Assembly: GCF_000737785.1 (NCBI RefSeq) | Contig: NZ_JPRO01000014.1 | Location: 186,001 to 250,000, forward strand | Direction: 5' to 3' | DNA length: 64,000 nucleotides | Source of the DNA: Chryseobacterium luteum | GTDB taxonomy: Bacteria > Bacteroidota > Bacteroidia > Flavobacteriales > Weeksellaceae | Part shown: piece after piece, positions 25,119-35,064 of the stretch | Layout: each line of letters opens with the position of its first letter | How positions within the stretch are numbered: the stretch's first letter is position 1 | The notes under the pieces: generated by a model | Database searches by the model: none | What the model was told of the DNA's origin: nothing | Seen by the model: the letters and a program-made list of their open reading frames with translations, nothing else | Position numbers and translations under genes: made by a program

Positions 25119-26477
25119 ATGAATTCTTTAATAGATAAATATAATATTCCCGGACCGCGCTACACGTCTTATCCTACCGTTCCCTATTGGGACGAAACTA
25201 CGTTTTCGCCTGAAAAATGGAAGGAGACTGTGATCCGGTCATTTCATGAGAGCAATGCAGAGGAGGGAATTTCTATTTACATTCACCTGCCTTTCTGCGA
25301 GGCATTGTGTACGTTCTGTGCCTGTCACAAGCGTATTACAAAACAGCACAGCGTTGAAATTCCTTATCTGGAAAGTGTTTTAAAAGAATGGAAGCTCTAT
25401 CTTGAGCTTTTTGAGGAAAAACCGAAGCTGAAAGAACTTCACCTCGGAGGGGGTACTCCTACATTTTTTTCTCCGAAAAATTTAAAAACCTTACTGGAAG
25501 GGATCTTTGAAACGGTTGAGATAGCAGAGCATCCCGAATTCTCTTTTGAAGGACATCCCAATAATACAACCAGGGAACATCTTCAGACTTTATACAATCT
25601 GGGTTTCAGAAGGGTGAGTTTTGGGGTTCAGGATTATGATCCTAAAGTACAGAAGGCGATCAACAGGATTCAGCCTTTTGAAAACGTGAAAAATGTAACG
25701 GAATGGGCCAAGGAAATCGGGTACAGAGGAATCAGCCATGATTTGGTCTTCGGACTTCCGCACCAGAGTTGGGAGGCTATGGAATATACCATCAGAAAAA
25801 CAATGGAACTGAAGCCGGACAGACTGGCTTTCTATTCTTATGCACACGTGCCTTGGGTAAAAGGAGTGGGACAGAGAGGTTTTGATGAAAATGATTTACC
25901 AAGCGGTGAAGAAAAGCGCCGTTTATACGAAGACGGGAAAAAGCTGCTTCAGGAATTAGGCTATATTGAAGTGGGAATGGATCACTTCTCTCTGGAACAC
26001 GATGATCTTTACCAGTCTTTGATCCATAAAAAACTTCACAGAAACTTTATGGGCTATACTTCAAGCAATACCCAGCTGATGGTAGGTCTTGGAATGTCTG
26101 CCATTTCAGATTCATGGTACGCCTTTGCCCAGAACGTAAAAACGGTGGAAGAATACCAGAAAATTATTGAAGAAGGTAAAATTCCTGTGGTAAAAGGCCA
26201 TATTCTGAATGAAGAGGACCTTACTGTGAGAAGACATATTCTGAATCTGATGTGCCAGCTTGAAACTACATTTACAGATAAAAATTCCTTCCCGGAACTG
26301 GAAAATGCATTTGAAATGCTGGAAGAAATGGAAAAGGATGAATTGGTGGAAATCTATGACCATCAGATTAAAATCACTGAAAAAGGAAGAGCATTTACGA
26401 GAAACGTTGCCATGGTTTTTGATCTCAGAATGATGAGAAACAAGCCGGAAACGAGGATTTTCTCGATGACGATATAA
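25119..26477 (+). CDS. hemN: Oxygen-independent coproporphyrinogen III dehydrogenase (radical SAM)
   Basis: 452 residues. N-terminal PGPRYTSYPTVPYW is the HemN start motif; Cys 60, 64 and 67 ligate the 4Fe-4S cluster (FCEALCTFC), with HemN's extra Cys at 69. GGGTPTF and FGVQDYD are also diagnostic and distinguish it from the HemW paralogue. It decarboxylates coproporphyrinogen III to protoporphyrinogen IX without oxygen, for heme synthesis at low oxygen. Monocistronic with its own promoter and terminator. Confidence 0.96.
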   Translation: MNSLIDKYNIPGPRYTSYPTVPYWDETTFSPEKWKETVIRSFHESNAEEGISIYIHLPFCEALCTFCACHKRITKQHSVEIPYLESVLKEWKLYLELFEEKPKLKELHLGGGTPTFFSPKNLKTLLEGIFETVEIAEHPEFSFEGHPNNTTREHLQTLYNLGFRRVSFGVQDYDPKVQKAINRIQPFENVKNVTEWAKEIGYRGISHDLVFGLPHQSWEAMEYTIRKTMELKPDRLAFYSYAHVPWVKGVGQRGFDENDLPSGEEKRRLYEDGKKLLQELGYIEVGMDHFSLEHDDLYQSLIHKKLHRNFMGYTSSNTQLMVGLGMSAISDSWYAFAQNVKTVEEYQKIIEEGKIPVVKGHILNEEDLTVRRHILNLMCQLETTFTDKNSFPELENAFEMLEEMEKDELVEIYDHQIKITEKGRAFTRNVAMVFDLRMMRNKPETRIFSMTI

Positions 26478-26484
26478 AAAGCAA

Positions 26485-26515
26485 AAGCGGTTCATTATTT
26501 GAACCGCTTTTTTTG
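26485..26515 (+). terminator. Intrinsic terminator of hemN
   Basis: AAGCGGTTC pairs with GAACCGCTT around a short AT loop, followed by a T run. It lies 8 bp after the stop codon. Confidence 0.85.
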
Positions 26516-26562
26516 ATTGGAATTGTTATAATGCCATATAAATCAAGTAGAACTCAACCATA

Positions 26563-27927
26563 TTATTTGATGATAAGTTTCTGGCTGTACGATTTCACAT
26601 CTCCCGATTTGATGATCAGGTAATAAGCTCCCGGCGGAATTCCTGTAATATCAACACTGCCGTCATTTTCAATTTTTGCTTTCTCCAAAACTATTTTTCC
26701 TTCCGTACTGATCAGATCGGCGGTACTGTTCATATCTGTAAGTCCTTCAATGAAAAATTTTTCAGAAGCCGGATTGGGGTGGATGCTGATAGGGCTCATG
26801 CTGGAAGTTTCATCTGTTGCCAGGCTTCCTGTTGTGATCTTAAATATCTTTCCGCTGTTCACGGCAGCCACAAACAGTTCTTTCTGGGAATTCTGCCCGA
26901 ATGTGGAAAAATTATTACCTGAACTTGCCGGGTTCCAGACAATGGAATTATCCGGATTCAAAATTCCGATCTGCTCAGAACAGTAATCTGCGAAGAAATA
27001 TTTTCCCTGAAGCGCCGGATATTGGCTTCCTCTGTAAACATAGCCGCCGGTGATGGAGCATCTGTCTCCCGAATGATCATAAACAGCTATCGGGAATGTC
27101 ATCGTGGCCATGGCAGCACATCCGGCTGTATTGTAAGCATTGTTGCCCTCATAACAGCGCCATCCGTAATTAACCCCGGCTTGCGTAACAGGCATTCTGT
27201 TGATTTCTTCAATGGCTCCCTGTCCCACATCGGCGATCATTGCATTTCCCGTGGTGGTATCAAACGAGAATTTCCAGGCATTTCTGAGGCCATATGCCCA
27301 GATCTCATCGGCTCCGTCAACTCCAATGAAAGGATTTCCCGCCGGAATATTATAAGGGCCGGTAGCATTTACGTCTATTCTTAACATTTTTCCTAAAAGT
27401 GAATTCTTGTTCTGGGCATTGTTGTTAGGATCTCCACCGCTTCCGCCGTCTCCTGTAACGATCCAGAGGTTTCCGTCAGGAGCAAAATGAATGCTTCCCC
27501 CGTTGTGGTTGTCAAAAGGTTTAGGAATGTTCAAAAGGATTTTTTCAGAAGCAGGATCCGCAATGTCCGGGTTGGCAGAGCTTACGGAATATCTTGCTAC
27601 AACGATGTTTCCGGCGGTATTGTTGTAATACACAAAGAAATATCCGTTGGTTGAATACTGGGGATGAAATGCAAGGCCAAGAAGGCCTCTTTCTCCTCCG
27701 TAAAGAACTTTGGAGCTGATATTGATAAAATCAGAGCTGTTGATCGTTCCGTTGGGCTGGATGATCTTAATGATTCCGTTCTGCTGTACGACGAAGAGAC
27801 GGGTGTCATTGGCGTTCGTAATTTCAACGGGGCTGGTGAGCCCGGACGCAAATTCTACTAAATTAATGCTTTGAGAATTAGCAATTAAAGAAGAAAAGAT
27901 GCCTAAAGTAAAAAATAATTTTTTCAT
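26563..27927 (-). CDS. Secreted PQQ-type glucose/sorbosone dehydrogenase with T9SS sorting domain
   Basis: 454 residues. Signal peptide (1-18), a six-bladed GSDH propeller and a C-terminal sorting domain. Propeller landmarks are GLTSPVEI, GERGLLGLAFHP, NHNGGSIHFAPDG, VTGDGGSGGDPNN, LLGKMLRID and YGLRNAWKFSFD, which hold the PQQ- and calcium-site segments of soluble aldose dehydrogenases. The last about 75 residues (IHPNPASEKFFIEG, then PGAYYLIIKSG) are a T9SS type A domain, so it reaches the surface or medium. Electron acceptor and sugar are unknown. Confidence 0.93.
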   Translation of the reverse strand: MKKLFFTLGIFSSLIANSQSINLVEFASGLTSPVEITNANDTRLFVVQQNGIIKIIQPNGTINSSDFINISSKVLYGGERGLLGLAFHPQYSTNGYFFVYYNNTAGNIVVARYSVSSANPDIADPASEKILLNIPKPFDNHNGGSIHFAPDGNLWIVTGDGGSGGDPNNNAQNKNSLLGKMLRIDVNATGPYNIPAGNPFIGVDGADEIWAYGLRNAWKFSFDTTTGNAMIADVGQGAIEEINRMPVTQAGVNYGWRCYEGNNAYNTAGCAAMATMTFPIAVYDHSGDRCSITGGYVYRGSQYPALQGKYFFADYCSEQIGILNPDNSIVWNPASSGNNFSTFGQNSQKELFVAAVNSGKIFKITTGSLATDETSSMSPISIHPNPASEKFFIEGLTDMNSTADLISTEGKIVLEKAKIENDGSVDITGIPPGAYYLIIKSGDVKSYSQKLIIK

Positions 27928-28118
27928 AATATTTTGATATTTAGTGTATTGATAAGTGAATGAAAATTTTATACCAATCGGAATTTGAAAATTTCATTAC
28001 GATAAGAAAGAAAAATTATTAAATCTTAAATAGAAGTTGAAACTCCGATATATCTGAAAATAAACCGTTTCTGCTGTTAAAAAATTCATAAAATAATAAT
28101 AAAATCATTATATTTGCC

Positions 28119-28126
28119 GACTTAAT
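28119..28126 (+). promoter_or_regulatory. -7 element (TATATTTG) for secDF
   Basis: An exact TAnnTTTG match 19 bp upstream of the secDF ATG, leaving a short leader. Confidence 0.5.
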
Positions 28127-28145
28127 TTAATGTAGTTATAACAAA

Positions 28146-31055
28146 ATGCAAGGAAAAGGACTTATTACAATTGTTGCTATTGTACTAGGGTTAATTTGCT
28201 TAAATGAGCTATTACCAACTTGGTACGCCAGCAAAATTGAAAAGCAGGCGACTGCTGTTGCAGGAGACAATCCGGAAAAGTATCAGAAAGAAATCACAAG
28301 ACTTTCTAAGGATACTTTGAACCTGGGATTCACAAAACTTTATTACACTAAAGCCAAAGACAAGGAAATGAAACTTGGTCTTGACTTGAAGGGTGGGATC
28401 AACGTCCTTTTGGAAATTAACCAAAGAGACCTGGTGAATGATTTAACCAATTATTCTACCAATCCTGTTCTTATCGAGGCTTTAAACAAGACTGATGAAG
28501 TTCAGAAGAATTCTACAAAATCTTATATTGATAATTTCTTCGATCAGTTTGAGGCGATCAACAGAGCAAAAGGGACGAACCTTAAGCTTGCAGATCCTGA
28601 ACTTTTCGGAAATACGAATTTATCAGAGATTAAGTATAACACTTCTGATGATCAGGTAAAAAGTATTATCAAAAGAAGAATTGATCTTTCTGTAGGAACA
28701 GCTTTCGAGGTGATCAGAACCAGAATCGATAAAATGGGTGCGGTGCAGCCAAACGTTCAGAGAGTACCTGGAACGGCAAGAATTTCTGTTGAAATGCCTG
28801 GTATGAAAGATATCGACAAGGTGAAGAAAATGCTTCAGACTTCCGCAAAACTTCAGTTCTGGGAAGTACAGCAGGTTCCTGAAATTGCTCCATATTTCCA
28901 GACATTAGCTACAATGGTGGCTATAAAAGGAGATTCAATGGGAGTTGCGAAGAATACCAACTTCATGAATCTTTTAAACCTTGACAAATTAAGAGCAAAC
29001 GGTGTTGCAAGCGTAAAACTTTCCGATACTGCGGCCATCAATAAAATTTTGAGCAGCAAAGTAGGTCAGTCATTACGTCCGGCCAACATTAAATATACTC
29101 AGTTCATGTGGGGTTACAAGCCTGAAGCTACGGATGCTGAAAGTTTAGTATTGTATGCAATCAGAGGTAACATTAGCCAAAAAGCTCCGGTAGACGGTGC
29201 TGTTGAAACTGCAAGTATTAGCTATGATGAGCTAAGCAGAGTAGTAGTAGACATGCAGATGGATTCTAAAGGTGCTAAAGAATGGAAAACTTTAACTGAG
29301 AAAAACGTTGGTAAACCGGTTGCTGTAACATTGGATGGTAGAGTTTATACTGCGCCAAACGTTGTAGGCGCAATTCCTAACGGTAGAACTCAGATCTCTG
29401 GTAACTTCTCTCAGGAAGAAGCTAAAGAATTGGTTGACGTTCTAGGAGCTGGTAAATTACCTGCAGGTGCAAAAGTGGTTCAGGCTACTGTTGTAGGACC
29501 TTCATTAGGTCAGGAGTCTATTAATGCAGGGGTTATTTCATTTGCTATCGCATTTCTGATTATTATTGTTTATATCATTTTCTATTACGGTGGTGCAGGA
29601 GTGTACGCTGTAATTGCAATGATCATCAACTTATTCTATATTTTCGGAATCATGGATTCCGGAGACTTTACATTAACGCTTCCCGGTATCGCAGGTATTG
29701 TTCTTACGATGGCCATGGCGGTCGATACGAACGTAATTATCTACGAAAGAACCAAAGAAGAATTGTTTGCGGGTAAGAGCATCCTGGAAGCTTATAAAGA
29801 CGGTTTCAAACATGCATTAAGCGCGATTGTTGATGGTCACTTAACGACATTATTAACGGCTGGTGTACTTTTCTTATTCGGAACAGGACCTATTAAAGGA
29901 TTTGCTTTGACTTTAGGAATTGGTATCTTAATGACATTCTTTACTTCCGTATTGCTTTCAAGAGTAATGATCTTCTCAAGACTGAACAAAGGAAAACACC
30001 TTTCTGTCTGGACACCTCCAACGAAAAACCTATTCAGAAATACGTGGATTGATTTCATCGGGAAAAGAAAATATGCCTATATCGTTTCTGCTGTTTTAAC
30101 AGTGGTTTGTATTGCATCTATTGCGATCCACGGATTCAAATACGGAATTGACTTTACAGGTGGTAGAAACTATGTGGTAAGATTTGATAAAGCGGTTAAT
30201 GCTGAAGATATCGAACATAACTTAGTAAAAGTATTTAAAACTGAAGACGGTAAGAACTCTTCTGTTGAGGCTAAAACATTCGGAAATGACAAGCAGCTAA
30301 AGATCTCTACAGATTACCTTATCGAAGATGAATCTTTAAAAGCTGACCAGACTGTAGAACAAAAATTATACGAAGGCTTAAAAGGAAGTTTACCTGCTAA
30401 TACTACATTGCATGATTTCAAATCTGCAGATAAAGAGCATGCAGGAATCATTTCTTCCGAAAAAGTAGGACCAACGGTAGCAGATGATATCAAAACTCAC
30501 GGTATTCTTGCCGTAGTGGCTGCTTTGGCAGGTATCTTTATCTATATCCTGTTAAGATTTAGAAAATGGCAATTCTCATTGGGTGCTGTTGCAGCATTGT
30601 TCCATGATGCGGTGATTATCCTGGGAGCTTATTCATTGCTTCACAAGTATATGCCGTTCAATATGGAGATCAATCAGGATTTCGTTGCAGCAATCCTTAC
30701 CGTATTGGGTTATTCAATTAACGATACTGTTATTATTTTCGATAGAATCAGAGAGTATTTAAGAGAGAAGAAGGCTTTAACATTGGCAGGATTATTTGAT
30801 GACTCTATCTCCAGTACGTTAGGTAGAACATTCAACACTTCATTCACAACGATCCTTGTAATTCTGGCGATCTTCATCTTCGGTGGAGACAACCTGAGAG
30901 GATTTATGTTTGCCATGCTGATCGGTATCGGATTCGGTACTTATTCATCCATCTTTATTGCATCGGCTATCGCTTATGATTTCCTTAAGAAAGGAAAAGA
31001 AGAAGAGGTGCACGGTAGAACAACAAGTACCAAAGAAGTGCTTGCTTCAAAGTAA
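28146..31055 (+). CDS. secDF: Fused protein-export membrane protein SecDF
   Basis: 969 residues, the SecD and SecF halves in one chain as in many Bacteroidota. Landmarks of SecD are LGLDLKGGINVLLEI, the long periplasmic P1 domain (about 90-440) and the VGPSLGQESINAG and MAMAVDTNVIIYERTKEEL membrane motifs. SecF follows from about residue 640 with DFTGGRNYVVRF, VGPTVADDIKTHG and GYSINDTVIIFDRIREYL. Twelve membrane helices are expected. It uses the proton motive force to complete Sec-dependent export in the inner membrane. Monocistronic. Confidence 0.97.
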   Translation: MQGKGLITIVAIVLGLICLNELLPTWYASKIEKQATAVAGDNPEKYQKEITRLSKDTLNLGFTKLYYTKAKDKEMKLGLDLKGGINVLLEINQRDLVNDLTNYSTNPVLIEALNKTDEVQKNSTKSYIDNFFDQFEAINRAKGTNLKLADPELFGNTNLSEIKYNTSDDQVKSIIKRRIDLSVGTAFEVIRTRIDKMGAVQPNVQRVPGTARISVEMPGMKDIDKVKKMLQTSAKLQFWEVQQVPEIAPYFQTLATMVAIKGDSMGVAKNTNFMNLLNLDKLRANGVASVKLSDTAAINKILSSKVGQSLRPANIKYTQFMWGYKPEATDAESLVLYAIRGNISQKAPVDGAVETASISYDELSRVVVDMQMDSKGAKEWKTLTEKNVGKPVAVTLDGRVYTAPNVVGAIPNGRTQISGNFSQEEAKELVDVLGAGKLPAGAKVVQATVVGPSLGQESINAGVISFAIAFLIIIVYIIFYYGGAGVYAVIAMIINLFYIFGIMDSGDFTLTLPGIAGIVLTMAMAVDTNVIIYERTKEELFAGKSILEAYKDGFKHALSAIVDGHLTTLLTAGVLFLFGTGPIKGFALTLGIGILMTFFTSVLLSRVMIFSRLNKGKHLSVWTPPTKNLFRNTWIDFIGKRKYAYIVSAVLTVVCIASIAIHGFKYGIDFTGGRNYVVRFDKAVNAEDIEHNLVKVFKTEDGKNSSVEAKTFGNDKQLKISTDYLIEDESLKADQTVEQKLYEGLKGSLPANTTLHDFKSADKEHAGIISSEKVGPTVADDIKTHGILAVVAALAGIFIYILLRFRKWQFSLGAVAALFHDAVIILGAYSLLHKYMPFNMEINQDFVAAILTVLGYSINDTVIIFDRIREYLREKKALTLAGLFDDSISSTLGRTFNTSFTTILVILAIFIFGGDNLRGFMFAMLIGIGFGTYSSIFIASAIAYDFLKKGKEEEVHGRTTSTKEVLASK

Positions 31056-31076
31056 TATCAACTACAATAAATAAGT

Positions 31077-31108
31077 AAAGGCCGCTTCGAAAGAAGCGGC
31101 CTTTTTTT
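31077..31108 (+). terminator. Intrinsic terminator of secDF
   Basis: AAAGGCCGCTTC-gaaa-GAAGCGGCCTTT with a GNRA loop and a T run. Confidence 0.9.
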
Positions 31109-31332
31109 GTACAGGGTCTAGCAGATAAAGAGTAGATGAATTAAAATTATTAGATCCTCAACAAATCATCGAATCAAATTTCGGAATTTTCTCCCCGACC
31201 ATTAAAAATTCACCATTACCTTGCGAAGCAAAACTCACAATTGAAAGTAGTAAGCTGTATCATATCCTTTATCCAAATCCTGACTCTTTCTCCAAAACTC
31301 ACAATTTAGAACCATTATATTTCAGATTTCAT

Positions 31333-31340
31333 TATTTTTG
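31333..31340 (+). promoter_or_regulatory. -7 element (TATTTTTG) for the MFS exporter gene
   Basis: An exact TAnnTTTG match 7 bp before the ATG at 31348, implying a very short or absent leader. Confidence 0.5.
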
Positions 31341-31347
31341 CAACATT

Positions 31348-32583
31348 ATGGAAAACTCAAGGAAAAAAGCGGCCATTGGCTTCATATTTATTACTTTACT
31401 GATTGACATTACCGGATGGGGAATCATTATTCCTGTCGTTCCCAAATTAATTGAGGAGCTTATCCATGCCGATATCAGTGAGGCTGCAAAATATGGAGGG
31501 TGGCTTGGTTTTGCCTATGCATTTACCCAGTTTATTTTTTCTCCGGTGGTGGGGAATCTGAGTGATAAATACGGGAGGAGGCCTATTATCCTGATCTCCC
31601 TCTTTGGATTTGCGGTAGATTATATTTTTCTTGCCCTTGCCCCAACCATCTGGTGGCTTTTCCTGGGACGGGTTATTGCAGGGATCACAGGAGCCAGTGT
31701 AACAACGGCCAGTGCCTACATTGCTGATATTTCTACGGATGAAGACAGGGCTAAGAATTTTGGTCTTATTGGGGCTGCATTCGGTCTCGGATTTATTATC
31801 GGGCCTGTACTGGGAGGAATTCTGGGGCATTATGGTGCCAGAGTGCCGTTCTATGCGGCAGCAGGTTTATGCCTTTTAAATTTCCTTTACGGGTATTTTG
31901 TTCTTCCTGAAAGTTTAGATAAAGATAAAAGAAGAGAATTTGATTTGAAACGTGCCAATCCAATCGGTTCATTTAAGTTTTTAGGCAAGCATCCGGAAAT
32001 TTCGGGACTGATCTTTGCCCTTATTTTAATTTATATTGCAGGTCATGCCGTACAGAGCAACTGGAGTTTTTTCACCATGTATAAATTTAGCTGGACAGAA
32101 AGGATGGTGGGAATTTCATTAGGTGTGGTAGGGCTTTTGGTAGGTTTGGTTCAGGGTGTTCTGATACGCTGGACAACTCCAAAGCTTGGCGAAGAGAAAA
32201 GTATTTATTACGGATTGGCTCTGTATGCATTGGGGATGCTGTTATTCGCTTTTGCTACAGAAGGCTGGATGATGTTCGCGTTTTTGGTTCCTTACTGCTT
32301 AGGAGGGATCTGCGGACCGGCACTGCAGTCGGTGATTACTAAAAGTGTTCCTTCCAATGAGCAGGGAGAACTTCAGGGAGCATTGACCAGCTTAATGAGT
32401 GCCACTTCTATCATAGGACCGCCCTTGATGACCAACCTGTTTTACTTCTTCACGCACGATGAAGCACCGTTTGAATTCTCGGGGGCACCGTTCTTCCTGG
32501 CGTTTATTTTAATGGCGATAAGTGTCGTGATGACCTATTATGCTTTTCAGAAAAAAAATAAAAAACTGATCGAAAAATTGTAA
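31348..32583 (+). CDS. MFS efflux transporter, TCR/Tet family
   Basis: 411 residues, 12 membrane helices. TM1 reads [15 protein letters not shown], as in class TetA-like exporters, and the loop 2-3 motif A is [13 protein letters not shown]; motif C-like glycines occur at [11 protein letters not shown]. The family includes tetracycline exporters, but also many chromosomal transporters of unknown substrate, so resistance should not be assumed. An AraC regulator follows on the same strand after 47 bp and may control it. Confidence 0.9.
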   Translation: MENSRKKAAIGFIFITLLIDITGWGIIIPVVPKLIEELIHADISEAAKYGGWLGFAYAFTQFIFSPVVGNLSDKYGRRPIILISLFGFAVDYIFLALAPTIWWLFLGRVIAGITGASVTTASAYIADISTDEDRAKNFGLIGAAFGLGFIIGPVLGGILGHYGARVPFYAAAGLCLLNFLYGYFVLPESLDKDKRREFDLKRANPIGSFKFLGKHPEISGLIFALILIYIAGHAVQSNWSFFTMYKFSWTERMVGISLGVVGLLVGLVQGVLIRWTTPKLGEEKSIYYGLALYALGMLLFAFATEGWMMFAFLVPYCLGGICGPALQSVITKSVPSNEQGELQGALTSLMSATSIIGPPLMTNLFYFFTHDEAPFEFSGAPFFLAFILMAISVVMTYYAFQKKNKKLIEKL

Positions 32584-32630
32584 TCAGAGGGAACTTAAAG
32601 ATTGAAATTATTGTAAATTAAACAGATCTT

Positions 32631-33530
32631 ATGAGCCGTATTCCTCAATATAAACCTGATGACTTTAACCCGATCCTCAATATAGACTGGGCTGAAAGAA
32701 GTGCAGCAAAAAAGGAAGTGAATGATTTCTTTATAGAACCGCTCCAGGCCCTTAAAGATGCAAGAACTCCTTCCCAGCCGCACAGGAAAACGGTTAATGA
32801 TTTTATATTCATAAGGAAAGGGAGTATAGAAAAAATGGTATGCTCCAGCCTGTATGACGTGCAGGAAGGAATGATCATGCTTCTCCCTCCCCACAAGATC
32901 CGGACCTTTATCCATAATACTCCCGATGTAGAAGGATTTTACTGTCATTTTTCCAACGAATTCATTGCGGAAGGCCCCGGGCTGAAATATTTGCAGGATA
33001 TACTGAACCATGCAGATATCATTTATAATCCGACCCTGTTTCCTGATGATGAACACCGTGAGAGGATCTTTCTTATTCTTCAGCAGATGGAGATTCTTTA
33101 CTATCAAAATCAAAGTTTAGATCTTGTACGGCTGTATCTTTTTACTTTATTGGGAGAGATCCGCCATTTTATAGAGAAGCTCCCACGTCCTAACCTGTCT
33201 GTAAATGAAACATTGGTATTCCGTTTCCGGAAGCTGATCACCGGCCAGATCCAAAATCTTCATTCGGTGAAGGAATATGCCGATCTGCTCAGTGTTTCGC
33301 CCAATCATCTGAACAAATCCGTAAAAAATGCTACAGGCAAAACTGCCTCAGAAATTATCAATGAATCCTTATTAATGGAGGCCAGGGCCCTTCTTTCACT
33401 GTCCCATCTTTCTGTTTCTGAAATTGCTTTTGCGTTGGGTATAGATGATGTTTCCTATTTTTCCCGCTTTTTCAGAAAGCACAGTGGCATGAGCCCTTCG
33501 GATTACAGAAAGAGGATTGATTTGTCCTGA
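32631..33530 (+). CDS. AraC-family transcriptional regulator
   Basis: 299 residues. The N-terminal half is a cupin-like sensor domain (FIRKGSIEKMVCSS, then GMIMLLPPHKIRTF). The C-terminal about 100 residues hold both helix-turn-helix units: VKEYADLLSVSPNHLNKSVK, and SVSEIAFALGIDDVSYFSRF leading into FRKHSGMSPSDYRKR. It is likely a ligand-responsive activator of the flanking MFS exporter or of the beta-barrel gene 75 bp downstream. The ligand is unknown. Confidence 0.92.
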   Translation: MSRIPQYKPDDFNPILNIDWAERSAAKKEVNDFFIEPLQALKDARTPSQPHRKTVNDFIFIRKGSIEKMVCSSLYDVQEGMIMLLPPHKIRTFIHNTPDVEGFYCHFSNEFIAEGPGLKYLQDILNHADIIYNPTLFPDDEHRERIFLILQQMEILYYQNQSLDLVRLYLFTLLGEIRHFIEKLPRPNLSVNETLVFRFRKLITGQIQNLHSVKEYADLLSVSPNHLNKSVKNATGKTASEIINESLLMEARALLSLSHLSVSEIAFALGIDDVSYFSRFFRKHSGMSPSDYRKRIDLS

Positions 33531-33605
33531 TAATAGATGTGTCTGTTCTAACCATATTCTCTTGTATTTCAGAATTTTGCTGGTATAATTGATGAAGATT
33601 CAAAC

Positions 33606-34262
33606 ATGAAAAAAATACTATTTCTGACAGTTGGTTTAATTCCTATGCTCTTCTGTTCCCAGAGCAATACCCGGATCTCAAATCCACCCGTTATATTTGA
33701 AGCTTTGGCCGGAAATAAAGGCTTTGCTTCACAGATGACAGTGAATAAAGCATTTGAAGGAAGTGAAAAACTGGGTTTTTTCAGTGTGGCCAATATCTCT
33801 TCAAAATGGTCGGAGGATCATTCCAAAGATGCCATGATACAGGCCAATCTTACCTTCGAGATCATCAAAAATATCCGTTTGGTGGGCGGTTCTCACTATA
33901 CCCCTACCACAGGCCTTCGACCTACTGCCGGATTTATGTATTCCCTGAATTTTAATGATTTTTTATTGGTGGTCAATCCAAGATTGATAGGCTTTTCCAA
34001 AAGCAGTATTGCCGAAGGTTTTATTATGATGGAGTACAAACCTAAGATCAGTGAAACATGGACCGGATATTCCCGCATCCAGGGACTGTATTCTGAAACC
34101 ACAGAAGATGGAGAACACGCCCGCAGTTATCTGATGCTCAGACTTGGGGTAACTTATAGGTCCATCACTTTTGGGGCAGGAGCCAATTTCGACAGTTACG
34201 GACCTTTCAAAGAAAGCAAGCAGAATTATGGACTATTTGCTTCTGCCAGATTATTTAACTAA
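33606..34262 (+). CDS. Exported beta-strand-rich protein, probable outer-membrane barrel
   Basis: 218 residues with a signal peptide (MKKILFLTVGLIPMLFCSQ). The mature chain alternates hydrophobic and polar residues (FGAGANFDSYG, YGLFASARLFN) and ends in Phe-Asn, with a strand pattern typical of a small outer-membrane barrel. No characterised homologue is recognised. It follows the AraC gene by 75 bp and may be its target. Confidence 0.75.
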   Translation: MKKILFLTVGLIPMLFCSQSNTRISNPPVIFEALAGNKGFASQMTVNKAFEGSEKLGFFSVANISSKWSEDHSKDAMIQANLTFEIIKNIRLVGGSHYTPTTGLRPTAGFMYSLNFNDFLLVVNPRLIGFSKSSIAEGFIMMEYKPKISETWTGYSRIQGLYSETTEDGEHARSYLMLRLGVTYRSITFGAGANFDSYGPFKESKQNYGLFASARLFN

Positions 34263-34320
34263 AAACATAAAGCATCGTTATTTTATACAATAAACCTGTT
34301 TAAACTTATATTTTAATATA

Positions 34321-34490
34321 GTTGGGCAATCGCAAAGAAGCAAATTATATTATAAAATACGTTTTAAGGCGCAAAGATTTTATGTGCGATAAAATTTCTA
34401 ATTTTTTATTATAGAGCTTTTGCTGAAAATCCTTGATTTTCCTGTGCCTTAAAACATCGATAAAACTTTGCGCTTTTGCGATTTTCCAAC
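34321..34490. repeat. 170-bp imperfect palindromic element (GTTGG...CCAAC)
   Basis: The left end, with AATCGCAAAGAAGCAAA then GTTTTAAGGCGCAAAG, pairs with the reverse complement of the right end, which has AATCGCAAAAGCGCAAAG then GTTTTAAGGCAC. The termini are GTTGG and CCAAC. It is non-coding and fills most of the gap before DoxX. Confidence 0.65.
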
Positions 34491-34530
34491 AAAAAATTTT
34501 AAACAAATTCAATCATTTAATTCTTTTATT

Positions 34531-34998
34531 ATGAAACATTTATTTTTTAAAACGAATGAAACATGGACCGGAACTTTCCTCCGATGGACATTAAGCATCG
34601 TTTTTATTCCGCACGGACTACAGAAAACATTTGGGCTGTTCGGTGGAATGGGATTCAGCAAAACAATGGACGTTTTTACACATGATCTGAATCTGCCTTT
34701 TATTGCTGCATTTACAGTAATAATGGTGGAGTTTTTGGGATCATTTCTGCTGCTCTTAGGCTTAGGGACGAGATTTTGGGCACTGTCATTTATTGGCTTA
34801 ATGACAGGAATTATGCTGACGGCTCATGTTGAGAACGGTTTTTTTATGAACTGGTTCGGAACTCAGAAAGGAGAGGGCTGCCAGTTTGATATTCTGGCCA
34901 TTGGAATTGCTTTAGCTTTACTGTTTGAGGGGGCCGGGAAATTATCAATGGACGGATGGATATTTAACAGAAGAATAAAGAGTGAAATTGGACACTAA
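34531..34998 (+). CDS. DoxX-family membrane protein
   Basis: 155 residues from the ATG at 34531; the in-frame extension to 34468 runs into the 170-bp repeat element and is rejected. Four membrane helices: TLSIVFIPHGLQKTFGLFGG, AAFTVIMVEFLGSFLLLLG, ALSFIGLMTGIMLTAHV and FDILAIGIALALLFEGAGKL. These are DoxX hallmarks, including the HG and the terminal GAGKLS. DoxX proteins are linked to thiol-redox and stress responses, but the activity here is unknown. Confidence 0.88.
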   Translation: MKHLFFKTNETWTGTFLRWTLSIVFIPHGLQKTFGLFGGMGFSKTMDVFTHDLNLPFIAAFTVIMVEFLGSFLLLLGLGTRFWALSFIGLMTGIMLTAHVENGFFMNWFGTQKGEGCQFDILAIGIALALLFEGAGKLSMDGWIFNRRIKSEIGH

Positions 34999-35005
34999 TA
35001 AAATA

Positions 35006-35032
35006 GGGAAGCCATTAAAGCTTCCCCATCTT
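35006..35032 (+). terminator. Probable terminator after the DoxX gene
   Basis: GGGAAGC-cattaaa-GCTTCCC, a 7-bp stem, followed by a weak T-rich stretch. Confidence 0.55.
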
Positions 35033-35064
35033 TTATTGAAAATATAATAATGTGTTCAGAGTTT

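Noticed and set aside
31348-32583. Tetracycline resistance gene
   Set aside because: Family membership alone does not show drug specificity; there is no mobile context or linked TetR.
34468-34530. N-terminal extension of the DoxX protein
   Set aside because: It is mostly the right arm of a palindromic repeat and starts at a non-ATG codon.
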